DNA of 64,000 bases from the NCBI RefSeq assembly GCF_900188005.1, contig NZ_FZNR01000004.1, positions 1-64,000 on the forward strand. The letters are read 5' to 3'. The stretch comes from Actinoplanes regularis (GTDB lineage: Bacteria; Actinomycetota; Actinomycetes; Mycobacteriales; Micromonosporaceae). Within the stretch, counting starts at the first letter, position 1. Each line of letters opens with the position of its first letter. Positions 18,084 through 27,900 of the stretch are shown piece after piece. The translations under genes were made by a program, and so were the position numbers. The notes below the pieces were generated by a model that made no database searches, was not told the DNA's origin, and saw only the letters and a program-made list of their open reading frames with translations.

Positions 18084-20117
18084 GTGACGACTCCATACCC
18101 GTTCTCGGCCGTGGTCGGCCTCGACGACCTGCGCCTGGCCCTGTTGCTGACCTCGGTGTCCCCGGCCGTCGGCGGGGTGCTGGTCCGCGGCGAGAAGGGC
18201 ACCGCCAAAAGCACCGTGGTGCGCGCCCTGGCCGGCCTGCTGCCCGCGGTCACCGTGGTGCGGGGCTGCCGGTTCGCCTGCGACCCGGCAGCACCCGACG
18301 CGCAGTGCCCGGACGGCCCGCACGCCGTGGACAGCCCGGCGGAGCATCGGCCGTCGGCGCTGGTCGAGTTGCCGGTCGGGGCTACCGAGGACCGGGTGGT
18401 GGGCACGCTGGACCTCCAGCGGGCGCTCGCCGACGGGGTCAAGGCGTACGAGCCGGGCCTGCTCGCCGCCGCGCACCGCGGGGTGCTCTACGTCGATGAG
18501 GTCAACCTGCTCCCGGACCACCTGGTCGACCTGCTGCTGGACGCGGCCGCGATGGGTCGCGCGCACGTCGAGCGGGACGGCGTCTCGGTCAAGCACGCGG
18601 CCCGGTTCCTGCTGGTCGGCACGATGAACCCGGAGGAGGGCGAGCCACGGCCACAACTGGTCGACCGGTTCGGCCTGGTCGTCACGGTGGCCGCGCCCCG
18701 CGACGCGACCCTGCGCGCGGAAGTGGTCCGGCGCCGCCTCGCCTACGAGGCCGACCCGGCCGCCTTCGCGGCCCGCTTCGCCGCCGACGAGCGGGAGTAC
18801 GCGGCCCGCATCGCCGCCGCCCGCGCGCTCCTGCCCACGGTCGTCCTGCCCGACGCCGAACTCGACCGGATCGCCCGGGTCTGCCTGGCCTACGGCGTCG
18901 ACGGGATGCGCGCCGACATCGTGGTCGCCCGCTGTGCCGTGGCGATGGCCGCCTGGCACGGCCGCGTCCGGGTCACCGCCGACGACGTCCGCGACGCCGC
19001 CCGGCTGGCCCTGCCGCACCGCCGCCGCACCGACCCGCTCGACCCGCCCGGCACCGACGAGGAGAAGCTCGACGAGGCCCTCGCCGAAGCCGAACGCCAG
19101 GCCGAGCGGGACGCGGCCCCGGACGACCCGGACCCGGATCCGGACAGCGACCCCGACGGCGGCTCGGACAACGGACCGGGGGACGGCCCGGAGAACGGGC
19201 CCGATCGCGGTCCGCAAGGTGGCGGCGCCCCCGCCCGCACGGAACAGGACGACGCGACGGGACAGGGACACCAGACCCCCGCCGCGCCGCCGGCTCGGCC
19301 CGGGGCCGCGTTCCGCCCGCGTACGCTGCGAATCTCCGCCCGCGGCGACGGCGGCCACACCGGCAGGCGGTCCCCGGCCTACGCCCGCCGCGGCCGCGTG
19401 ATCGGTTCCCGCAGGCCGACCGGCAAGCTCTCCGGCGCCCCGCACCTCCCGGCCACCCTGCGGGCCGCCCTGCACCGGGGCGCTCTCCAGGCCACCGGCG
19501 GCATGGACGTGCAGCCGCGGGATCTGCGGGAGGCGATCCACGTCGGGCGCGAGGCGAACCTGGTCCTGTTCGTCGTGGACGCGTCCGGGTCGATGGCCGC
19601 GCGTAAGCGGATGACCCTGGTCAAGACCGCCGTGCTCTCCCTGCTACGCGACGCGTACCAGCGCCGGGACCGGGTCGGCATGATCACGTTCCGGGGCGCG
19701 GAGGCGGACGTCGTGCTCCCCCCGACGTCCAGCCACGAGGTCGGCGTCCTGCGCCTCGCCGCCCTGCGCACCGGCGGCCGCACCCCGCTCGCCGCCGGCC
19801 TGCGCGCCGCCGCGCGCACGATTGCCACCGAACGCCGCCGTGACCCGCGCCGCCGCCCGCTCCTGGTCCTGGTCACCGACGGCCGCGCGACCAGCGGACC
19901 CGACCCGCTGCCGCTGGCCACGGCCCTGTCCGGGGTCACGACCGTCGTGGTCGACTGCGAGTCCGGCCCGATCCGGCTCGGCCTGGCGCGGCGACTCGCC
20001 ACCGCCCTGCGGGCCGACGTGATGCCCCTGGACCGGCTGGAGGCCGCCACCTCCGGGCACCGTCCGGCCGCCGGCCCCGTGAATCCCGCGGACCGCGCCT
20101 ACCGCCGGGCCGCCTGA
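18084..20117 (+). CDS. Putative cobaltochelatase, ChlI-ChlD fusion
   Basis: A 677-aa fusion of an AAA+ ATPase (ChlI/CobS-like, residues about 1-330) and a von Willebrand factor A domain (ChlD/CobT-like, about 490-677) joined by an Asp/Pro/Gly-rich linker (DDPDPDPDSDPDGG). Walker A is GEKGTAKST (near 36-44), Walker B LYVDEVNLL, and the VWA metal site is VVDASGSMAARKRM (near 499). Actinomycetes use such a fusion with CobN to insert cobalt into hydrogenobyrinate a,c-diamide. The start is GTG 18084, with GGAGGG 7 nt upstream and behind the riboswitch; longer frames run into the aptamer. CobN itself is not in the window. Confidence 0.9.
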   Translation: MTTPYPFSAVVGLDDLRLALLLTSVSPAVGGVLVRGEKGTAKSTVVRALAGLLPAVTVVRGCRFACDPAAPDAQCPDGPHAVDSPAEHRPSALVELPVGATEDRVVGTLDLQRALADGVKAYEPGLLAAAHRGVLYVDEVNLLPDHLVDLLLDAAAMGRAHVERDGVSVKHAARFLLVGTMNPEEGEPRPQLVDRFGLVVTVAAPRDATLRAEVVRRRLAYEADPAAFAARFAADEREYAARIAAARALLPTVVLPDAELDRIARVCLAYGVDGMRADIVVARCAVAMAAWHGRVRVTADDVRDAARLALPHRRRTDPLDPPGTDEEKLDEALAEAERQAERDAAPDDPDPDPDSDPDGGSDNGPGDGPENGPDRGPQGGGAPARTEQDDATGQGHQTPAAPPARPGAAFRPRTLRISARGDGGHTGRRSPAYARRGRVIGSRRPTGKLSGAPHLPATLRAALHRGALQATGGMDVQPRDLREAIHVGREANLVLFVVDASGSMAARKRMTLVKTAVLSLLRDAYQRRDRVGMITFRGAEADVVLPPTSSHEVGVLRLAALRTGGRTPLAAGLRAAARTIATERRRDPRRRPLLVLVTDGRATSGPDPLPLATALSGVTTVVVDCESGPIRLGLARRLATALRADVMPLDRLEAATSGHRPAAGPVNPADRAYRRAA

Positions 20118-20147
20118 TGCCCGCCACACGTACCGGAAAGGCGTGAG

Positions 20148-20747
20148 ATGCCACAGGGGAAAGTGACCACCGTGCCCGACGACGGGTTGACGACGCGCCA
20201 GCGCCGGCGCCAGGCGGTCTTCGCCGTGCACACCGGGCCGGGCAAGGGGAAGTCCACCGCCGCGTTCGGGATGGCGCTGCGGGCGTGGAGCGCGGGCTGG
20301 CCGATCGGGGTCTTCCAGTTCGTCAAGTCGCAGAAGTGGAAGGTCGGCGAGGAGACCGCGCTGAAGGCGCTCGACGGCGTCAACGGCACCCCGGTGACCT
20401 GGCACAAGATGGGCGAGGGCTGGTCCTGGATCCAGCGCCCGGGCACCGAGCGGGACCACGCCGCCGAGGCCGCCGAGGGCTGGGCGCAGATCAAGCGCGA
20501 CCTGGCCGCCGAGACCTACCGTTTCTACGTGCTCGACGAGTTCACCTACCCGATGAAGTGGGGCTGGGTGGACGTCGCCGACGTGATCGGCACCCTGGCG
20601 GATCGGCCCGGCAACCAGCACGTGGTGATCACCGGCCGGGACGCGCACCCCGACCTGATCGCGGCCGCCGACCTGGTCACCGAGATGACCAAGGTCAAGC
20701 ATCCGATGGACGCCGGCCGCAAGGGACAGCAGGGCATCGAATGGTGA
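20148..20747 (+). CDS. cobO: Cob(I)yrinate a,c-diamide adenosyltransferase
   Basis: A 199-aa CobO/BtuR-type corrinoid adenosyltransferase that attaches the 5'-deoxyadenosyl group to cobalt. The P-loop FAVHTGPGKGKSTAAFGMALRA is in reversed-ATP-binding style typical of the family. Further marks: GWPIGVFQFVKSQKWKVGEE, YVLDEFTYPMKWGWVDV and HVVITGRDAHPDLIAAADLVTEM. It starts 30 nt after the chelatase and overlaps cobB by 7 nt, so the genes form one operon under the riboswitch. Confidence 0.96.
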   Translation: MPQGKVTTVPDDGLTTRQRRRQAVFAVHTGPGKGKSTAAFGMALRAWSAGWPIGVFQFVKSQKWKVGEETALKALDGVNGTPVTWHKMGEGWSWIQRPGTERDHAAEAAEGWAQIKRDLAAETYRFYVLDEFTYPMKWGWVDVADVIGTLADRPGNQHVVITGRDAHPDLIAAADLVTEMTKVKHPMDAGRKGQQGIEW

Positions 20748-22096
20748 CCATCCCGCGCGTGGTGATCGCCGCGCCGGCCTCCGGGCACGGCAAGACCACC
20801 GTCGCCACCGGCCTGCTCGCGGCGTTCGCCCGGCGCGGTGTGCCGGTCGCCCCGTTCAAGGTCGGGCCGGACTACATCGACCCGGGCTACCACGCCCTCG
20901 CGGCCGGCCGGCCGGGCCGCAACCTGGATCCGGTGCTGGTCGGGGAGGAACTGATCGGCCCGCTCTTCGCGCACGGCTCGCGCGGCGCCGAACTGGCCGT
21001 CGTCGAGGGCGTGATGGGCCTCTACGACGGGCGCACCGGGGCCGGCGAGACCGGCTCCACCGCGCAGGTCGCCGCGCTGCTGGCGGCCCCGGTCATCCTG
21101 GTCGTCGACGCCGCCGCGCAGGGCCGCTCGGTGGCCGCGCTGGTGCACGGGTTCCGCAGCTTCGGCACCGTCCGGCTGGCCGGGGTGATCCTCAACCGGG
21201 TCGGCTCGGACCGGCACGAGCAGCTCCTGCGGGACGCCTGCGAGGAGGTCGGCACGCCGGTGCTGGGCGCGCTGCGCCGGGCCGACGCGGTCGCCGCGCC
21301 CTCGCGCCATCTCGGGCTGGTGCCCGCCGCCGAGCGCCGGGCCGAGGCCCTCGCCTCGGTGGACGCGCTCGCCGAGCTGATCGCCGGCTCGGTCGACCTG
21401 GACGCGGTGGCCGCGGTCGCGCGCTCGGCGCCGTCGCTGCCGGCGACCCCGTGGACCCCGGCTTCGGCGGATCCGGTGCCGGGCCGCCCGACGGTCGCGC
21501 TCGCCGGTGGTCCGGCCTTCTCCTTCGCGTACGCGGAGACCGCCGAACTGCTCGCCGGCGCCGGCGCCGAGGTGGTCTTCGTGGATCCGCTGCGCGACGA
21601 GGCGCTGCCGGACGGCACCCGCGCGCTGGTGGTGGGCGGTGGCTTCCCCGAGGTGTACGCCGCCGAGCTCACCGCGAACGAGCCGCTGCGCAAGTCGGTC
21701 CGGGACCTGGCCGCGGCCGGCGGTCCGATCACCGCCGAGTGCGCCGGCCTGCTGTGGCTCTGCCGCGGCCTGGACGGCGCACCGATGTGCGGCGTGCTGG
21801 ACGCGGACGCGACGATGACACCGACGCTGACGCTGGGGTACCGGGACGCGGTCGCGCTCTCGGACAGCCCGCTCGCGGTCGCCGGCACCCGGGTCACCGG
21901 GCACGAGTTCCACCGGACCACCGTGCATCCGCGGTCCGGGCTGCTGCTCTCCCCGGCCGGGGGAGCCGCCTGGGCGTGGCGGGGCGCGGATCCGGAGGGC
22001 TTCGCGTCGCCCCGGGTGCACGCGTCCTATCTGCACCTGCACTGGGCGGGCCGGCGTGGCCTGGCCGAACGCCTGGTCCGCACGGCGGCGGAGTGA
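20741..22096 (+). CDS. cobB: Cobyrinate/hydrogenobyrinate a,c-diamide synthase
   Basis: A 451-aa CobB/CbiA amidotransferase that amidates the a and c side chains of the corrin using glutamine and ATP. The N-terminal P-loop domain has APASGHGKTTVATGLL and FKVGPDYIDPGYH; the middle has VVEGVMGLYDG; the C-terminal class I-like glutaminase domain has ALVVGGGFPEVYA and the nucleophile Cys near residue 333 (ITAECAGLLWLCRGL), with GHEFHRT towards the end. The ATG 20741 lies inside the end of cobO. Whether the substrate is the cobalt-free or cobalt form depends on the aerobic or anaerobic route; the chelatase upstream favours the aerobic route. Confidence 0.95.
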   Translation: MVTIPRVVIAAPASGHGKTTVATGLLAAFARRGVPVAPFKVGPDYIDPGYHALAAGRPGRNLDPVLVGEELIGPLFAHGSRGAELAVVEGVMGLYDGRTGAGETGSTAQVAALLAAPVILVVDAAAQGRSVAALVHGFRSFGTVRLAGVILNRVGSDRHEQLLRDACEEVGTPVLGALRRADAVAAPSRHLGLVPAAERRAEALASVDALAELIAGSVDLDAVAAVARSAPSLPATPWTPASADPVPGRPTVALAGGPAFSFAYAETAELLAGAGAEVVFVDPLRDEALPDGTRALVVGGGFPEVYAAELTANEPLRKSVRDLAAAGGPITAECAGLLWLCRGLDGAPMCGVLDADATMTPTLTLGYRDAVALSDSPLAVAGTRVTGHEFHRTTVHPRSGLLLSPAGGAAWAWRGADPEGFASPRVHASYLHLHWAGRRGLAERLVRTAAE

Positions 22097-22106
22097 GGCT
22101 TCGGCC

Positions 22107-22496
22107 GTGACCGGTCGGCTCGTCGTGGGGCTCGGGGCTCGCGCCGGCACCGGAGCGGCCGAGTTGGCCGCCGCGGTAGCGGCCGCGCTGGACGCGGCCG
22201 GTCTGGACCCGGCGGAGGTGGTCGTGCTCGCCACTGTGGACCGCCGGGCCGCCGAGCCGGGGGTGCGCGCGTTCGCCCGGGACGCCGGCTGGCGGCTGGC
22301 CGCCTTCACCGTGGCGCGGCTCGCGGCGCAACCGGTGCCCGGCCCGAGCGGCGTGGTGGCCGCCGCGGTCGGGACGCCGAGCGTCGCCGAGGCGGCCGCC
22401 CTGCTCGCGGCCGGTCCGGCGGCCGGACTCGTGCTGCCCAAGCGGAGGTTCCGGGGCGTCACGGTGGCGGTCGCCCGTACCGGCGCAAGGGGTTGA
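22107..22496 (+). CDS. CobE / CbiG C-terminal domain protein
   Basis: A 129-aa protein that starts VTGRLVVGLGARAGTGAAELAAAVAAAL, the hallmark of the CbiG C-terminal/CobE domain ('GIGCRRGTSAEEI'-like), with VVVLATVDRRAAEPGVRAFARDAGW in the middle and PSVAEAAALLAAG near the end. In cobalamin synthesis the domain is linked to ring contraction or opening of the delta-lactone. The GTG start at 22107 is 10 nt after cobB, so it is the last gene of the operon, before a perfect hairpin. Stand-alone CobE is common in aerobic pathways. Confidence 0.8.
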   Translation: MTGRLVVGLGARAGTGAAELAAAVAAALDAAGLDPAEVVVLATVDRRAAEPGVRAFARDAGWRLAAFTVARLAAQPVPGPSGVVAAAVGTPSVAEAAALLAAGPAAGLVLPKRRFRGVTVAVARTGARG

Positions 22497-22498
22497 CC

Positions 22499-22534
22499 TG
22501 TCGCCACCGCCGGCCGGGAGCGGCGGTGGCGACA
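22499..22534. terminator. Bidirectional terminator between cobE and the GCS2 gene
   Basis: A perfect 14-bp stem, TGTCGCCACCGCCG with CGGCGGTGGCGACA, 8-nt loop. It lies 3 nt after the CobE stop and 15 nt after the end of the convergent ligase gene, so it can serve both. No T-tract, as usual in actinomycetes. Confidence 0.75.
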
Positions 22535-22548
22535 ATGACCAGAATCGG

Positions 22549-24027
22549 TCAGGCCCCGACCGGCCATTCGTGGACCGGGATGTTCTCGTGCATCAGCGGC
22601 AGGTACCGCCGTAGCATCTCGTGCAATCCCCGCTGCCGGTCCATGCCCTGCTTCTCCAGCTCATGCAGGGTGTCGACCTGCCATGACGCGCCGTTCTGCT
22701 GGCGCAGGCAGCGCTGCTCGATGATCCCGAGCAGCCGGTCGCGCTGCGTCGCGGAGACCCCCCACCGGTCCAGGCCGTCCGCGGCCTGCGGCAGCAGGCG
22801 GCGCAGGACCAACTCGGTCACCGGTACGGTCCCCACCCCGGGCCAGAACACGCTGGCGTCGATGCCGTGCCGCGCGCAGGTGTGGAAGTTCTCCTCCGCG
22901 GCGCGGAAACTCAGCTGGGTCCAGATCGGCCGTTCCGCCTCCGCGAGACTGCGTGCCAGGCCGTAGTAGAACGCCGCGTTCGCGATGGTGTCGGCGACCG
23001 TCGGTCCGGCCGGCATCACCCGGTTCTCCACCCGCAGGTGCGGGCGGCCGTTGACCACCGCGTAGATCGGCCGGTTCCAGCGGTACACCGTGCCGTTGTG
23101 CAGGCGCAGCTCGCTCAGCTCGGGGATGTCGCCGCGCTCCAGGATGTCCGCGGGGTCATCCTCGTCGCAGATCGGCAGCAGCGCGGGGAAGTAGCGGACG
23201 TTCTCCTCGAACAGGTCGAAGACGCTGGTGATCCAGCGTTCCCCGAACCACACCCTTGGTCGTACGCCCTGGGCCCTGATCTCCTCCGACCGGGTGTCGG
23301 TGGCCTGCTCGAAGAGCGGGATCCGGGTCTCCCGCCACAGCTCCCGCCCGAACAGCAGCGGCGAGTTCGCGCCCAGCGCCACCTGGATCCCGGAGATCAC
23401 CTCGGAGGCGTTCCAGTACGCCGCGAACTGCGCCGGACTGACCTGCAGGTGGAACTGGGTGCTGGTGCACGCCGCCTCGGGGGCGATGGTGTCCGTGGTG
23501 ACCGCGAGCCGGTCCACGCCGTCGATCCGGATGTCCAGGTCCTCACCGCGGGCCGCGAAGATCTGCTCGTTGAGCAGCTCGTACCGGGGGTTCGCGGAGA
23601 GCGCCGCGCCGGTCAGGTGCTCCCGGCGCAGGGTGGGCAGGATCCCGACGGTGACCATGTGCACGCCGACCGTGCGGGCCTTGCCCTCCGCGTGGTTCAG
23701 GCTGGCCCGCAGCCCTCTCTCCAGGTCGGCGATGTCGTCACCGGCGAGCCGCCGCGGCGGCAGGTTGATCTCGATGTTGAACTGGCCCAGCTCGGTCTGG
23801 AAATCCGGATCGGCGATCGCGCCCAGCACGTCGGCGTTGCGCATCGCCGGATCGGCACCGTCGTCGATCAGGTTCAGCTCGATCTCCATGCCGGTCATCG
23901 GCCGTTCGAAGTCGAAACGGGACTCGCGCAACATCGTCGCGAACACGTCCAGACTGCGGCGGATCTTCTGCCGGTACCGGGTCCGGTCCTCCCGGGAAAA
24001 CTGTGTCTGCTCGACCTTCTCGCCCAC
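22549..24027 (-). CDS. Glutamate-cysteine ligase family 2 (GCS2) protein
   Basis: A 492-aa carboxylate-amine ligase of the GCS2 family. Visible marks are TGMEIELNLID near residue 45 (metal/ATP-binding Glu), GQFNIEINLPPR, ACTSTQFHLQVSP with substrate-contacting residues, LGANSPLLFG, and RVENRVMPAGPTVADTIANAAFYYGL. It probably joins a gamma-carboxyl or similar to an amine; in actinomycetes with mycothiol it need not make glutathione, so the substrate is open. It stands alone on the minus strand with its own promoter region 24028-24214, which shows no other feature. Confidence 0.85.
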   Translation of the reverse strand: MGEKVEQTQFSREDRTRYRQKIRRSLDVFATMLRESRFDFERPMTGMEIELNLIDDGADPAMRNADVLGAIADPDFQTELGQFNIEINLPPRRLAGDDIADLERGLRASLNHAEGKARTVGVHMVTVGILPTLRREHLTGAALSANPRYELLNEQIFAARGEDLDIRIDGVDRLAVTTDTIAPEAACTSTQFHLQVSPAQFAAYWNASEVISGIQVALGANSPLLFGRELWRETRIPLFEQATDTRSEEIRAQGVRPRVWFGERWITSVFDLFEENVRYFPALLPICDEDDPADILERGDIPELSELRLHNGTVYRWNRPIYAVVNGRPHLRVENRVMPAGPTVADTIANAAFYYGLARSLAEAERPIWTQLSFRAAEENFHTCARHGIDASVFWPGVGTVPVTELVLRRLLPQAADGLDRWGVSATQRDRLLGIIEQRCLRQQNGASWQVDTLHELEKQGMDRQRGLHEMLRRYLPLMHENIPVHEWPVGA

Positions 24028-24214
24028 CGGGCACCACCTTTCGAGCCGTCAGCGACGAGGGAGAGCGGGCGTCATCGCAGCGGTCCCCCCGGCATCATGA
24101 TGACCGCTGTCGATGGCTGATCTCATCTCGGCGAGGCAGCATTGGCGGGTGGTGGCGAACGGCTCGTCGGACATGGACGATCCGGTACCCGATCGTCGAA
24201 ATTCTCACGCCGCC

Positions 24215-24736
24215 TCAGCGCAGCAGCGCGGCCACGAGCAGGCCGGTGACCATCAGGCCCGCGGCGGCCTGCAGCAGCACCGCCGGGCCCAGGTGCGACC
24301 ACCGGGTCGGGATGCGCGGGGTGAGCGGCTGCATCGTGGTCAGGTTCACCACCTGCATCAGCTTGACCGGCAGGGTCCGGTCCTTCTGCGGCTCGGTGCG
24401 CACCTGCACCAGGTCGCCGCGGTGCAGCGCGGACTGCGGCAGCTGGCCGTGCATCTCGATCTCGTAGGTCTGCCCGAGATCGTCACGCAGCCGGACCGGG
24501 GTGACCAGGAACTCCGGGCCCATGCGCAGCTCCTTCAGGCTGCGCCGGGCCGGTTTCATCCGCAACAGCGAGCCCAGCAGCTGAGCGATGCCGGCGGCGA
24601 CGTACACGGAGACCGCCAGTGGGCGCCCGACCCGCACCTCCCGCGTGTACGACGCCTGATAGCCGATGAACCGGCCGGTGATGATCGGACTGACGTGGCG
24701 GAGGATTCGCTCGCGGTGCAGCTCGGTGTCGTCCAT
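24215..24736 (-). CDS. Membrane-anchored hypothetical protein
   Basis: A 173-aa protein with a moderately hydrophobic helix near residues 40-57 (LAVSVYVAAGIAQLLGSLL), a beta-rich middle (EFLVTPVRLRDDLGQTYEIEMHG, DLVQVRTEPQKDRTLPVKLMQVVNL) and a C-terminal transmembrane helix (GPAVLLQAAAGLMVTGLLVAALL). The middle reads like a small beta-barrel (OB or NfeD-like) domain, which is only an impression. The ATG follows AGGAGGTGA, an almost complete anti-16S match, so high expression is likely. Divergent from the 1288-aa repeat protein. Confidence 0.6.
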   Translation of the reverse strand: MDDTELHRERILRHVSPIITGRFIGYQASYTREVRVGRPLAVSVYVAAGIAQLLGSLLRMKPARRSLKELRMGPEFLVTPVRLRDDLGQTYEIEMHGQLPQSALHRGDLVQVRTEPQKDRTLPVKLMQVVNLTTMQPLTPRIPTRWSHLGPAVLLQAAAGLMVTGLLVAALLR

Positions 24737-24969
24737 GGGGGGTCACCTCCTGGATGTTCCTCAATGTTACGGAGTGGTCTGGGCCACGCACCGTGAGTGA
24801 ATGATGAAATCTTGATCTCCTTCTCTTACCAACGGGCCACCCCACCCGCGCCCGATACCAGGCAATTCCCTCCGGTGACCCGCCGATCTGCGGAAACTCG
24901 CCCTCCGGGGGTGTCCGCCGGGGTGAACTGGACGACGGATCGCGCGAAATCGCGGACGGGGGGAGACCG

Positions 24970-27900
24970 GTGGCACCGACGAACTACGTCAACCCGGAGA
25001 GTGTCCTGGCGCGCACCGCGGTCGAGATGGTCGCCGCGCATGCCGGAGGCGAGGGCCTCACCCGCTGCCCCGCCTGCGGCGAGCCGCTGCCCTGCCGTTC
25101 GGGACAGGCGGCGGCGGAGGTGCTCGCGGCGGCCGGATTGATGGAGGCGTCCGGTCTGATCGCGGCGACCCGGGTGGCGTTCGCCCCGCATTCGTCCTCG
25201 CCCGGGTTCATGCCCTCCCGGTCCGCGGAATCCTCGGCGCCTTCGGCGTACTCGGGCGGCGGGTCCGGTTCCGGGCCGCTGGGTGCCGGATCGACTGCTG
25301 AGGGTACGACCGGGGGAGGCATGTCGTTGGCGGGGGCGGACTGGGGGCTGGGCGGGCTCGGGGCGGGTTCCGGCGCCGCCGAGGATCGGCTCGGTGCTCC
25401 GCCCTCCGAGGATGATCGGCTGGGCGACGCGCTCTCCGGGGATCGGCTTGGTGGTCCGCTTTCCGAGGGTCGGTTGGGTGGCTCGCTCTCCGAGGATCGG
25501 CTTGGTGGTCCGCTTTCCGGGGATCGGCTGGGTGGCTCGCTCTCCGAGGATCGGCTTGGTGGTCCGCTTTCCGGGGATCGGCTGGGTGGCTCGCTCTCCG
25601 AGGATCGGCTTGGTGCTCCGCTTTCCGAGGGTCGGTTGGGTGGCTCGCACTCCGAGGATCGGGTCGGTGGTCCGCTTTCCGATGAGGCGCCCAGTTGGGC
25701 GACGGAACCGACCGGGGCTTTCGAACGACCCTGGTCCTCGCCGGAGGAGTCGTGGACCGAAGCGCGGCTCGGAGGTCTTTCCAGTGGCAACGCCGCTCCG
25801 AGCGGTTTGTCCGTCGGTGACCGGCCGACCGGTGCCGCCGGTCCGGGCGGTCCTGCCGTCGGTGAGCGGCTGGGTGACGCCGCGGGTCCGGGTGGTCCCG
25901 CTACGGGTGGGCGGCTGGGTGACGCCGCGGGTCCGGGTGGTGCCACAACGGGTGGGCGGCTGGGTGACGCTGCCGGTCCGGGTGGTCCCGCTGTCGGTGG
26001 GCGGCCCGGGGACGACGCCGGTTCGGGTCTTTTCTCGCAGACCGCGAATATTGGTGCGAACAGGACGCCCGACGCGAGTGTACCGACCCTGGCCGGCCCC
26101 GGTGGCGTCCCGGCAGACACCGCCTCCACGCCGCGCACGGGCACCGGCTACACGGGCCGGAGACGCGGTCGGCACGCCGAACCGGAGTTGAACGGCGAAC
26201 CCGGTGCGGTCAGCGGAAGCGGCTCGAGCGGCCTCACCCCGGAGCCCATCGTGCTGCCGTCCCTGCGTCCCCCCGAAGAGCCGAAGACCACCGCCGGCCC
26301 GGCGATACCCGGCCGGGGCGCGCACGCGGCTCCGTCGTCGCCGGCCGCACCCGGCGCGTCGTCCACCCCGACCCCCTGGCCCGAGCCGAAGCCGGCGGGA
26401 AAGCGTTCCGCGACGGATGACGGCCCCCGGTCGTGGCCCCCGGTCGAGCCGACCGGGGGCGATTCCGTACCGGGAAGCGGTTTGCGGTCCTGGCCTCCGC
26501 CGGACGCCGGGCCGGCCTCACCAGGAGCGGGGCCCAGCGGATCCGCCGGCCTCGCCACCAGCGGTTTACCCGGTCCCGCCAGCGGCGCCACTGCTCTCAG
26601 CGGCGACACGTCCGGCCTCGGCGGTGGAATGGCTGGTCCGGGCAGCGGCGCGCCCGGTCGCGGTGGTGACGCGTCCGGTCTTGGTGGTGGTGTGGCTGGT
26701 CCGGGCAGCGGCGTTGCTGGTCGTGGTGGCGATGCGTCCGGTCTCGGCGGCGGTGTGCCCGGTCCTGGCGGTGACATGTCCGGTCTCGGCGGTGGAATGG
26801 CTGGTCCGGGCAGCGGCGCGCCCGGTCGCGGTGTCGGCACCTCTGGTCGCGGTGGTGACGCGTCCGGTCTTGGTGGTGGTGTGGCTGGTCCGGGCAGCGG
26901 TGTGGTTGGTCGCGGTGGTGACGCGTCCGGTCTCGGCGGCGGTGTGCCCGGTCCTGGCGGTGACATGTCCGGTCTCGGCGGTGGAATGGCTGTTCCCGGC
27001 AGCGGCGAGCCCGGCCGCGGTGTCGGCACCTCTGGTCGCGGTGGTGGCGCGGCTGGTCTTGGTGGTGGTGTGGCTGGTCCGGGCAGCGGCGTTGCTGGTC
27101 GCGGTGTCGGCACCCCTGGTCTCGGCGATGACGCGTCCGTGCTTGGCGGTGACATGTCCGGTCTAGGTGGTGGCGGTATGGCCGGGCGCGGTGGGGCGAG
27201 CGCCGAGCCTCGCCCCTGGCCGCCGCTGGCCCCGGCCGAGGGCGGGAAAGCTCAGCCGGTGGGGTCGATGCCGACCACGCCGCCGTGGGCGACCGCCGCT
27301 CCGGCCGAGCCCTCGACGAGTCCGGCCGGGCCCGCTCCGGATGCCGGGACGATGGCCCCGGGTGTACCTCCGACCGCGCCAACCGGCCTGAGTGAGAGAA
27401 CCCCGCTGTCGTGGGCGGCCGTCGCATCTGAGCCGGTCGCCGAGGCCACACCGCCTACGGCCGCACTGCCTACGGCCGCACCAACTCCCGCGCCATTCGC
27501 TGGACCCCTTGCCACGTCGCCTGGCACACCGCCTGCCGCGCCACCTGCCACTGCATCGGCCGCCGCGCTGCCTGCCGCTGCACCAGGTGCTGCGCGGCCG
27601 GCTGCCGACCCGCCGGCTGCCGTCCCGCCTGTCGCCGGGCCACCGGTAGCCGGGCCACCTGTCGCTGGGCCGCCGGTCGCCGGGCCGCCTGTCGCTGGGT
27701 CCCCTGTCACCGCCCCGCCTGTCACCGCCCCGCCTGTCGCTGGACCGCCTGTCGCCGGGCCGCCTATCGCGGGGCCGCCGGTCGCCGGGCGGCCTGCCGC
27801 ACCGGCTGCCCAGTCGCAGGTCACGCCGCCTGTCGCGTCGGCGTACAGCCAGCAGAACAGTCCGCTGGACGCGCCGCGCTTCACCCGTTCCGCGCCCCGA

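Noticed and set aside
26148..27451. Antisense Pro-rich and His/Arg-rich frames in the repeat protein
   Set aside because: They are the reverse translation of Gly-rich repeats; no start signals.
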